Assembly: GCA_911728455.2 (NCBI GenBank)
Contig: OU452239.1
Coordinates: 5,988,384 to 6,052,383, forward strand
From: Marthasterias glacialis
Taxonomy: Eukaryota > Echinodermata > Asteroidea > Forcipulatida > Asteriidae
DNA: 64,000 nt
Direction of reading: 5' to 3'
The position numbers were made by a program, and so were the translations under genes. Shown piece by piece: positions 1 through 12,200 of this stretch; position 1 is the first letter of the stretch; each line of letters opens with the position of its first letter. Below the pieces are notes generated by a model, which saw only the letters and a program-made list of their open reading frames with translations, searched no databases and had not been told where the DNA came from.

Positions 1-5
1 TGTAG

Positions 6-278
6 ATATTGAAGCTCCAACTGTCACCTGTCCAAGCAATAATACAACAGATGCAGCCTCTGGAATGGCTGGTGCCAATGTTATTTGGTCTATTTCACCC
101 ACCGCCACTGATACTGTCGATGGTGTTATCAATGCTAGCACTATCGTATGTGAGGACAGTCTTGGCAATGTTGTAGTGTCTGGTGGATTTTACACCCATG
201 GCGTAACAACCGTGACATGTAGAGCCAATGATACTTCACTGAATGAAGGGTCATGTATGTTTTTGATCAATGTTACTG
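6..278 (+). CDS. HYR exon 1
   Basis: The window opens five bases before the exon (TGTAG acceptor), and the exon ends at GTTACTG followed by GTAAGT. It is 273 nt and open. It differs from the array consensus by Asp to Asn after PS (PSNNTT) and by WSIS instead of WSVS. Confidence 0.88.
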
Positions 279-3200
279 GTAAGTTGTATGGTTTTCTTGT
301 TCTATTTGTGTTCAATTATCTTTGTGTCAAAAAGAATAATATTAATAATTAGGCAACAGTAAGTATAAATACTGTGGCAGGAGACAAGAGGGGTGCAACT
401 TGCCTAACTGATTGCGATTCCTTTTTGTTAATTATTACTTGATCCTGAGTCTATTTGTTCCTCAAGTTAAAAGTCATTAAGCGACCTAAAGGCTAAGAAA
501 TGAGATTCGTGTCGGTTGAAGCGACAGACTGCGCACAGCAGACTTTAACTGTTCATAAATGACCTCCCTCCCAAAAAAAATACATTATTTCAATGGAAGC
601 TTTCTCACAATGTTGAATACTACCAACAGCTCTCCGTTGCTCCTTACCAAGTCAGTTTTGATGGTCATTTACTTTTGGAGTAATAACCAAAAGTATCCCC
701 TGCCTTTCAGTATTACTAATACCATACCTAATAAATACAGAAGCTTAAGTTATGAGAGGGAGATCACAAATTTACTGAGAAATGTCTTGTAGTTATTTGT
801 GTCTGTCTGACAGGATCAACAAAACTTTTTTTTGTTTTAATCACCAATTTACCGTAACGTTTCAAGATGTACATTGATGATTACAAAATGTTGGTTTTAT
901 GGGCATCAATACCAGGGGGGACGGGATGGGGGATGTTTCCCCCACTTTTTGTTTGGGGTGGGGGGGGGGGGGCTGGTCCACAGGATCATCTCCCCCCACA
1001 ACCCAATTTTTGGTCCCTAATGAAAATGTTTTTGTTGTGGTTTTCACTGAAAAAGCACCCGATAGCTTAGCAAATGAATTCAACCTGTACAAATCCCTAT
1101 CAAGACAACACCCACGTCTGTACACGCCCATATACGCACAGCTTTAAACGTGCAAACTGTGAGAAGACGGTCATTTACAGGAACGTTACAAAACTTAACT
1201 ATACCCACCACTTTGCTGAAAATAAATATTATTTTTGGAGGTATGGATACTCCCCTGTAGTACTCTTATAGCGCTGCTTCAGTTCAAATTATACTCATAA
1301 TGAGTGTATTGAATGTCAAGTTTGCCGTCCAGGCTAAATATCACATTTCCTGCCTTTCGGGGAGGAGGCGTGATTGCTTTTCACAATTTTTTATCAAATT
1401 ATACGTAGAACATTAACAACGCATCCATAATGCAATCAAACATCTGCTGTTTATTTATAGGTAATCTTCCCCATGCCCCCTTTGCTCTTGATCTCAGCAT
1501 TATTCCTTTTTTCCATTACCATCCCCCACCCCCACTTTTTACAACAACTTTATGCCACTGGTTGGTATCTCTCCTTTTGTAGATATTGAAGCTCCAACTG
1601 TCACCTGTCCAAGCGATAATACAACAGACGCAGCCTCTGGAATGGCTGGTGCCAATGTTACATGGTCCGTTTCATCACCCACTGCCACTGATACTGTCGA
1701 TGGTGTTATCAATGCTAGCACTATCGTATGTGAGGACAGTCTCGGCAATCTTGTAGTGTCTGGTGGATTTTACACCCATGGTGTAACAACCGTGACATGT
1801 AGAGCCAATGATACTTCACTGAATGAAGGGTCATGTATGTTTTTGATCAATGTTACTGGTAAGTTGTAAAGTTTTCTTGTTTCTAGTTGTGTTCAATTGT
1901 CTTTGTGTCAAAAAGAATAATATTAATAATTAGGCAACAGTAAGTATAAATACTGTGGCAGGAGACAAGAGGGGTGCAACTTGCCTAACTGATTGCAATT
2001 CCTTTTTGTTTATTTTTAACTTGATCCCGAGTTTATTTGTTCCTCAAGTTAAAAGTCATTCAGCGACCTCAAGGCTAAGAGATGAGATTTGTTCGGTTGA
2101 AACGACAGACTGCGATGAATAAATAAATGACCTCCCTCCCCAAAAAAATACATTATTTCAATGGGAGCTTTCTCACAATGTTGAATACTACCAACAGCTC
2201 TCCGTTGCTCCTTACCAAGTCAGTTTTGATGGTCATTTACTTTTGGAGTAATAACCAAAAGTATCCCCTGCCTTTCAGTATTACTAATACCATACCTTAT
2301 TAATACAGAAGCTTAAGTTATGAGAGGGAGATCACAAATTTACTGAGAAATGTTTTGTAGTTATTTGTGTCTGTCTGACAGGATCAACAAAACTTTTTTT
2401 TGTTTTAATCACCAATTTACCGTAACGTTTCAAGATGTACATTGATGATTACAAAATGTTGGTTTTATGGGCATCAATACCAGGGGGGACGGGATGGGGG
2501 ATGTTTCCCCCACTTTTTGTTTGGGGTGGGGGGGGGGCTGGTCCACAGGATCATCTCCCCCCACAACCCAATTTTTGGTCCCTAATGAAAATGTTTTTGT
2601 TGTGGTTTTCACTGAAAAAGCACCCGATAGCTTAGACAATGAATTCAACCTGTACAAATCCCTATCAAGACAACACCCACGTCTGTACACACCCGGATAC
2701 GCACAGCTTTAAATGTGCAAACTGTGAGAAGACGGTCATTTACAGGAACGTTACAAAACTTAACTATACCCACCACTTTGCTGAAAATAAATATTATTTT
2801 TGGAGGTATGGATACTCCCCTGTAGTACTCTTACAGCTCTGCTTCAGTTCAAATTATACTCATAATGAGTGTATTGAATGTCACGTTTACCGTCCAGGCT
2901 ATATATCACATTTCCTGCCTTTCAAGGAGGAGGCGTGATTGCTTTTCACAATTTTTTAACAACCTATACATAGAACATTAATAACGCATCCATAATGCAA
3001 TCGAACATCTGCTGTTTATTAACAGGTAATCTTCCCCATGCCCCCTTTGCTCTTGATCTCAGCATTATTCCTTTTTTTCCATTACCATCCGCCCCCCACT
3101 TTTTACAACAACTTTGTGCCACTGGTTGGTTTCTCTCCTTTTGTAGACATTGAAGCTCCAACTGTCACCTGTCCAAGTGATAATACAACAGACGCAGCCT

Positions 3201-6200
3201 CTGGAATGGCTGGTGCCAATGTTATTTGGTCCGTTTCACCCACCGCCACTGATAGTGTTGATGGTGTTATCAATGCTAGCACTATCATATGTGAGGACAG
3301 TCTTTGCAATGTTGTAGTGTCTGGTGGATTTTACACCCATGGCGTAACAACCGTGACATGTAGAGCCAATGATACTTCACTGAATGAAGGGTCATGTATG
3401 TTTTCGATCAATGTTACTGGTAAGTTGTATGGTTTTCTTGTTCTATTTGTGTGCAATTGTCTTTGTGTCAAAAAGAATAATATTAATAATTAGGCAACAG
3501 TAAGTATAAATACTTTGGCGGGAGAAAGAGGGGTGCAACTTGCCTTACTGATTGCGATTCCTTTTTGTTAATTATTAACTTGATCCCGAGTTTATTTGTT
3601 CCTCAAGTTAAAAGTCATTAAGCGATCTTAAGGCTAAGAGATGAGATTCGTTTCGGTCGAAGTGACTGACTGCGCACAGCAGACTTTATCTGTTCAGAAA
3701 TGACCTCTTTCTCAAAAATTACGTTATTTCAATGGGAGCTTTCTCACAATGTTGAATACTACCAACAGCTCTCCGTTGCTCCTTACCAAGTAAGTTTTGA
3801 TGGTCATTTGATTTTGGAGATCGGTGTAATAACCAAAAGTATCCCCTGCCTTTCAGTATTACTAATACCATACCTAAATATTTACAGAAGTTTAAGTAGT
3901 TATTTTTGTCTGTCTGACAAGATCAAAACCCTTTTTTTGTTTTAATCACCAATTTTCCTTAACGTTTCAAGATGTAGAATCATGATTACAAAATGTTGGT
4001 TTCATGGTTGTAAATACCAGGGGGAGGGGGATGAGGGATAAATCCCTTTCTTTTTGTCTCTGAGGGTGGTCCACAAGATCATCACCCACCATCCTCTCCC
4101 CGATTTTTGTCCTTAAAAAATTGTTGGTTTTTTTGGTTTTCACTGAAAAAGCACCCAATAGCTTAGCAAATGAATTAAATCTTTCTACAAATCCCTATCA
4201 AGACAACATCCAAGTCTGTACACGCCCGTACATGCCCGCCTCTACGTGCAAACCGTGAGTAGACGGTCATTTACACAGACATTACGAAACCTAACTATAC
4301 CCACCACTTCGCTGAAAATAAATATCTTTTTTGGAGGGATTGATATGCCCATGCAGGACTATTATAGCGTTGCTCCAGTTAAAACTATACTTATTAATGA
4401 GTGTATTGAATGTCACATTTGCCGTCCAGGCTTTCACATTTCCTGCTTTTCAGGGAGGATGCTTGATTGCTTTTTTAACAAACTGTACGAAGAACATTAA
4501 CAACACAGAGGGCATCCATTCTTCTTCTTCTCGAGTCACTATACGCAGCTAATGTCATATCAGTCCAGTCCAGTGCTCTACGCATGTTCTTGCGCAAGGG
4601 GACAGGTCATCAAGGTCCTTACGGGTGCAAGGGGTTGGTAGGAGAGGGCATGCTATGAGGTGTTCCATTGTCTGTTCCTCTCCGCATTGACAGCTGAGAT
4701 CCCCATCATCCTTATAGCCCCATCTTACAAGGTCGGCTTTGCAACGGCCGACTGCAGTCCTCAAACGATTTAGGCAGGACCAAAAGGGCCATGCATCAAT
4801 GGAACCGGTAGGGAGAGTTTCCTTTGGGGTAATGGCCACCTTGTGTGAGGTCTGAGTGAGATGATCTTTCCATAAGGCCAGCGCTGGGTGTCCGGCATGT
4901 AAGCAGGGAATCTTCTGAGTGGATGAAGCTGCGTCTGGACTTCAACCTTTTTCTTGGTGGCACACAATCAAACAGGGGATGTCGAGGGTCGGTTTCCTGC
5001 CTTAGTTTCTCTCATTGGGATGCTACCTTTCTTCTGATGTTAGGAGGTGCGATGCCACACAGCAGGTACAGGTCTTCTGCATCGGTTGGTTTAAGGCAGC
5101 CAGTGATGGCTCGGCAAGCAGCATTTAGGACTGGGTCAATTTTTGAGGCATGAGCTGATCTGCACCAGACAGGAGAGGCATACTCAGCAGTTGAGAAGCA
5201 CAAGGCGAGAGCCGCAGAGCGAATAGTTTTGGCATCTGCAGCCCACTTGGTGTTCGTGAGCTTCTTGAGGATGCTGTTTCTAGATCCCACCTTTGCCTTG
5301 GTCTTAATTATAATATGGTCCTTGAAAGTGAGGGATCGGTCTGGGGTGACGCCTAAGTAGATGGGCTTTGGGGTGTGTTGGAGCTGCTTCCCATACCAGC
5401 TGACACGAAGCTGACGGTTTGCTTGTCTGTTCTTTAGATGGAAAGCACACAGCTGCGTCTTATCTGGGTTGGCCCTGAGGTGGTTTGAGGCATAGTAAGG
5501 GATGAGGTCATCTAGGGCATTGGTGATAGACTCTTCAACTTCTTCAAAGGAGTGCTTCTGAGAGACAATACACAGGTCATCAGCATAGAGGAAACTTCTG
5601 TTTCCTGGGTGAATAGGTTGATCATTTGTGTAGATGTTGAACAACAAGGGAGAAAGGACACTGCCTTGTGGAAGGCCATTCTTCTGCTTCCTCCATCGAC
5701 TTTGTTTGCCTCCAAGGTCGACAAAGAACCTTCTGTTTTCCAGCATGTTACGGATCAGTTCAGTCAGTCTTACATCTCCCGTGATCTCATACAGCTTCCT
5801 TGTAAGGGTTCTGTGATTGACCGTGGCATAAGCTGCAGACAGATCAACAAATGCAGCCCCTGTGATTTTTCCCTCTTCAAAGCCATCTTCAATGAATTGT
5901 GTTAGGTTAAGCAGTTGGCCAGTGCATGACTTTCCTGGTCTGAAGCCTGCTTGTTCCGGGATTAGATGGTCATCCACATGTGTGGCTATGCGGTTCAGAA
6001 GAAGGCGTTCAACGAGTTTGTACATGTGGCAGAGCAAAGATATTGGTCTGTAGCTCTTGGGGATGGCTGGGTCTTTACCAGGTTTCAGAAGGGTAATGAT
6101 TCTTGCTTTCAGCCATACTTTTGGGATCTTGTTAGACCTCATGCATTCATTTAGCATGTCAAGAAACCATTTAAGAGCGCCATGACCAAAGTTCTTAATA

Positions 6201-9200
6201 TGTTCAACCAGGACATCATCTAGCCCAGCCGCCTTGTGGTTCTTCAGGGTCTTGATTGCAGCTTCTAGTTCAGCCATGGTGAAAGATTCCATAAAAACTG
6301 ATGGCTCTGGTAGCAATTCTTCTGAGGCCTTTGGGAGCTTTGCTCTCTCAGGATGATTAGGAGGATTTCCTTGACCATTCACAAGGAGTTGGTGTGCAAC
6401 CTGGTCAGCAGTGACTTGGGGCCTAGGCTGTGCTTTGGTGTAGTCATTTCCTAGGGTGCGAATGGTCTTCCAAGCTTTCCTACTGCTGTGAGTCATGTCA
6501 GTGGTTTCTATCAATTCTTCCCACTTTTTCCTCCTACCCACGGTGATGGCAATCATCAGGGTTTCACCACAGTCAATGGTGTCTGTATCAAAAGGATCGG
6601 TGGTGAAATGCTCTATGTACTCCTCATACAGAGCCTTGGAATCTTCAGTTAGGCCCTGGATGAACTGTGTGCGACAACCACGGGGGATGTTGTGCCTAGA
6701 TGCTGACTTGATGCAGTCAACGAAGGCATCATAGTTGCTTGGAGTTGCTGGGATATCAGCTATAGCAGAATCTAGGTCGGCAGCAAAACTCTTCCAGTCC
6801 GCTTTCTTCAAGTTGAAGCGGCGTCTGAAAGGGATTTCACAAGGCGACACAAGTGCACTGATCTTGAGTCCAATAGGTCGATGTTGTGAGCGTGGAACTG
6901 GATCAAGCACAAACTTCTCACACTGACTGGCAATGCGGGTGGAAACAGAGGCTAGATCTGGATTATAGCCTCTTCTCCATCTGCGACTATTAAAAGACGG
7001 AGGAAGTTTTGCGTCATGGATAAGTGAGAGCTGATGTGAATCTGCCCAGTGTTCTAGAAGCTCACCATTTTCGTCAGTCTCAACATAAGCCCAGGAAGAA
7101 CTATGGCTGTTGCATGAAGTCCCCTATTAGCGATCCTTGGAGGATAATTGAAGGCAATGGCAGGAGGCTTGTACACGGAGCGAACAGAGATTCCCATCAC
7201 ATAGATGGAGAGGATTTCAATGTACCATCTTTATCGCTAACTGATGTCCTGTCAGCGGATAGATCTCTGCGGATGAAGATTGCACTGCCATACTGATCAT
7301 GGGGCCTCTCAACTACGAGAGTCATGCCGAAGATGCGGGGACGGTAGCATGTTGACCCTCGGTGTGTCTCTTGGAGACAGAGGATGTCACAGCTCTGCTG
7401 GGTGCACAGGTTTGCCAGTAGTTCTTGCTTGGCACCAGTGAGACCTTCAATGTTTGCCGATACAATACACAAGGCCGGTCCTGACAAGGACCCATGCCTG
7501 CCACCTTGGGATGCATCAGCCGATGTAGGATGGTGCTGAACCATAGTTCATATGCGTTTTGCTTACGTAGTGTAGTTGAAGGATTCGCAGGTAGACTACC
7601 TGACAGGGACTGCGACATGAACGCTCCTTCAATGGCCCCCAGGGCATCCATAATGCAATCAAATATCTGCTGTGGATTTCAGGTAATCTTCCCCATGCCC
7701 CCTTAAATTTGCTCTTGATCTCAGCATTATTCCTTTTTTCCATTATAATCCCCCCACTTTTCACAACAAATTTACGCCAGTGGTTGGTTTCTCTCCTTTT
7801 GTAGATATTGAAGCTCCAACTGTCACCTGTCCAAGCGATAATACAACAGACGCAGCCTCTGGAATGGCTGGTGCCAATGTTATTTGGTCCGTTTCACCCA
7901 CCGCAACTGATACTGTCGATGGTGTTATCAATGCTAGCACTATCGTATGTGAGGACAGTCTTGGCAATGTTGTAGTGTCTAGTGGATTTTACACCAATGG
8001 CGTAACAACCGTGACATGTACAGCCAATGATACTTCACTGAATGAAGGGTCATGTATGTTTTTGATCAATGTTACTGGTAAGTTATGTGGTTTTCTTGAT
8101 TTATCTGTGTGCAATTGTCTTTGTGTCAAAAAGAATAAAGTTTAATAATTAGACAACAGCAAGTTTAAATATTGTGGTGGGAGACAAGAGGGGTGCAACT
8201 TGCCTAACTGATTGCGATTCCTTTTTGTTAATTATTAACTTGATTCCGAGTCTATTTGTTCCTCAAGTTAAAAGTCATTAAGCGACCTAAAGGCTAAGAG
8301 ATGAGATTCCTTTCGGTTGAAGCGACAGACTGCGCACAGCAGACTTTAACTGTTCATAAATGACCTCCCTCCAAAAAAAAATATGTTATTTCAATGGGAG
8401 CTTACTCACAATGTTGAATACTACCAACAGCTCTCCGTTGCTCCTTACCAAGTAAGTTTTGATGGTCATTTACTTTTGGAGTAATAACCAAATGTATCCC
8501 TTGCCTTTCAGTATTACTAATGCCATACCTAATAAATACAGAAGTTTAAGTTATGAGAGGGAAATCATAAATTTACTGAGAAATGTCTTGTAGTTATTGT
8601 GTCTGTCTGGCAGGATCATCAATTTTTTTATTTTATTTTAATCACAAATTTACCTTAACGTTTCAAGATGTACATTGATGATTACAAAATGTTGGTTTCA
8701 TGGGCGTAAATACCAGGGGGAGGGGAATGGGGGATGTTTCCCCCACTTTTTGTTTGGGGGGGGCTGGTCCACAGGATCACCTCCCACCACACTCCGATTT
8801 TTGGTCCCTAATAAAATTGTTTTTGTTGTGGTTTTCACTGAAAAAGCACCCGATAGCTTAGCAAATGAATTCAAACTGTGCAAATCCCTATCAAGACAAC
8901 ACCCACATCTGTACACGCCTGTATACGCACACCCTTGTATGTGCAAACCGTGAGAAGACGGTCATTTACAGGGATTTTACAAAACTTAACTATACCCACC
9001 ACTTTGCTGAAAACAAATATAATTTTTGGAGGGATGGATACGCCCCTGCAGTACTCTTATAGCGCTGCTTCAGTTCAAATTATACTTATAATGAGTGTTT
9101 TGAATGTCAAGTTTGCCGTCCTGGCTATATATCATATTTCCCGCCTTTCAGGGAGGAGGCGTGATTGCTTTTCACAATTTTTTACCAAATTATACGTAGA

Positions 9201-12200
9201 ACATTAACAACGCATCCATAATGCAATCGAACATCTGCTGTTTATTTACAGGTAATCTTCCCCATGTCACCTTTGCTCTTGATCTCAGCATTATTCCTTT
9301 TTTTCCATTACCATCCCCCACACCCACTTTTTACAACAACTTTATGCCACTGGTTGGTATCTCTCCTTTTGTAGATATTGAAACTCCAACTGTCACCTGT
9401 CCAAGCGATAATACAACAGATGCAGCCTCTGGAAGGGCTGGTGCCAATGTTATTTGGTCTGTTTCACCCACTGCCACTGATACTGTCGATGGTGTTATCA
9501 ATGCTAGCACTATCGTATGTAAGGACAGTCTCGGCAATGTTGTAGTGTCTGGTGGATTTTACACCCATGGCGTAACAACCGTGACATGTAGAGCCAATGA
9601 TACTTCACTGAATGAAGGGTCATGTATGTTTTTGATCAATGTTACTGGTAAGTTGTATGGTTTTCTTGTTCTATTTGTGTGCAATTGTCTTTGTGTCAAA
9701 AAGAATAATATTAATAATTAGGCAACAGTAAGTATAAATACTGTGGCGGGACTAAGAGGGGTGCAACTTCCCTAACTGATTGCGATTCCTCTTTGTTAAT
9801 TATTAACTTGATCTCAAGTTTATTTGTTCCTCAAGTTAAAAGTCATTAAGCGACCTAAGGTCGGTTGAAGCGACAGATTGCACACAGCAGACTCTATCTG
9901 TTCATAAATAACCTCATTCTAAAAAAAACAATATTTCAATGGGAGCTTTCTCACAATGTTTAATATACTACCAACAGCTCTCTGTTGCTCCTTACCAAGT
10001 AAGTTTTAATGGTCATTTACTTTTGGAGTAATAACCAAAAGTATCCCCTGCCTTTCAGTATTACTAATACCATACCTAATAAATACAGAGGTTTAAGTTA
10101 TGAGAGAAAATCACAAATCTACTAAGAAATGTCTTGTAGTTATTTGTGTCTGTCTGGCAGGATCATCAAAACTTTTTTTATTTTAATCACAAATTTACCT
10201 TAACGTTTCAAGATGTACATTGATGATTACAAAATGTTGGTTTCATGGGCGTAAATACCAGGGGGAGGGGATGGGGGATGTTTCCCCAACTTTTTGTCTC
10301 GGGGAGGAGGGTGGTCCACAGGATCATCTCCCCCACCACTTTGCTGAAAATACATATAATTTTTGGAGGGATGGATACGCCCCTTCAGTACTCTCATAGC
10401 GCTGCTTCAGTTCAAATTATACTTTTAATGAGTGTATTGAATGTCACGTTTGCCGTCCAGGCTATTTCCTGCCTTTCAGGGAGGAGGTGTGATTGCTTTT
10501 CACAATTTTTTAACAAACTATACGTAGAACATTAACAACGCGTCCATAATGCAATTGAACATCTGCTGTTTATTTACAGGTAATCTTCCCCATGCCCCCT
10601 TTGCTCTTGATCTCAGCATTATTCTTTTTTTCCCATTTCCATCCCCCCCCCCACTCTTTACAACAACTTTATGCCACTGGTTGGTTTCTTTTCTTTTGTA
10701 GATATTGAAGCTCCAACTGTCACCTGTCCAAGCGATAATACAACAGACGCAGCCTCTGGAATGGCTGGTGCCAATGTCATATGGTCCGTTTCACCCACCG
10801 CCACTGATGCTGTCGATGGTGTCATCAACGCTAGCACTATCGTATGTGAGGACAGTCTTGGCAATGTTGTAGTGTCTGGTGGATTTTACACCCATGGCAT
10901 AACAACCGTGACATGTAGAGCCAATGGTACTGCACTGAATGAAGGGTCATGTATGTTTTTGATCAATGTTACTGGTAAGTTGTCTGGTTTTGTTCTAGTT
11001 GTGTTGAATTGTCTTTGTGTCAAAAAGAATAATATTAATAATTAGGCAACAGTATAAAGTATAATTACTGTGGCGGGAGACAAGTCTATTTGTTCCTCAA
11101 GTTAAAAGTCATTAAGCGACCTAAAGGCTAAGAGACGAGATTCGTTTCGGTTGAAGTGACTGACTGCGCACAGCAGACTTTATCTGTTCATAAATGACCT
11201 CTTTTTCAAAAAATGCGTTATTTCAATGGGAGCTTTCTCACAATGTTGAATACTACCAACACCTCTCTGTTGCTCCTTACCAAGTAAGTTTTGATGGTCA
11301 TTTACTTTTGGAGTAATAACCAAAAGTATCCCATGCCTTTCAGTATTACTAAATACCATACCTAATGAAAACAGAAAGTTAAGTTATGAGAGGGAGATCA
11401 CACATTTACTGAGAAATGTCTTGTAGTTATTTGTGTCTGTCTGGCAGAATGAACAAAACCTTTTTTTTCTTTTATCACAAATTTACCTTAACGTTTCAAG
11501 ATGTACATTGATGATTACAAAATGTTGGTTTCATGGGCGTAAATACCAGGGGGAGGGGATGGGGGATGTTTCCCCCACTTTTTTTGGTGGGTGGGGGGTG
11601 GTCCACAGGATCATCTCCCACCACAACCCGATTTTGGTCCCTAATAAAATTGTTTTTGTTGTGGTTTTCACTGAAAAAGCACCTGATATCTTAGTAGATG
11701 GAATCAACCTGTACAAATCCCTATCAAGACAACACCCACGTCTGTACACGCCCGTATACGCACACCCTTGAACGTGCAAACCGTGAGAAGACGGTCATTT
11801 ACAGGGACGTTTCAAAACTTAACTATACCCACCACTTTGCTGAAAATAAATATAATTTTTGGAGGGATGGATACGCCCCTGCAGTACTCTTATAGCGCTG
11901 CTTCAGTTCAAATTATACTTATAATGAGTGTATTGAATGTCACGTTAACCGTCCAGGCTATATATCAAATTTCCTGCCTTTCAGGGAGGAGGCGTGATTG
12001 CTTTTCACAATTTTTTAACAACCTATACGTGGAACATTAACAACGCATCCATAATGCAATTGAACATCTTCTGTTTATTTACAGGTAATCTTCCCCATGT
12101 CCCCTTTGCTCTTGATCTTCTGGCATTATTCCCTTTTTTCCATTACCATCCGCCCCCCCCACTTTTTACAACAACTTTGTGCCACTGGTTGGTTTCTCTC

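Noticed and set aside
862-1147. Short open frames on both strands over the G/C-rich intron tract
   Set aside because: They are low-complexity translations of a simple repeat whose length varies from unit to unit and so changes frame.
1539-1748. Antisense open frame of about 68 codons across each HYR exon
   Set aside because: It mirrors the coding exon and recurs in all copies for that reason; there is no independent evidence of transcription or domain content.
5552-7296. Plus-strand open frames within LINE 1 and similar ones at 35862-38167 in LINE 2
   Set aside because: They are shadows of the minus-strand transposon proteins, with no domain signal.
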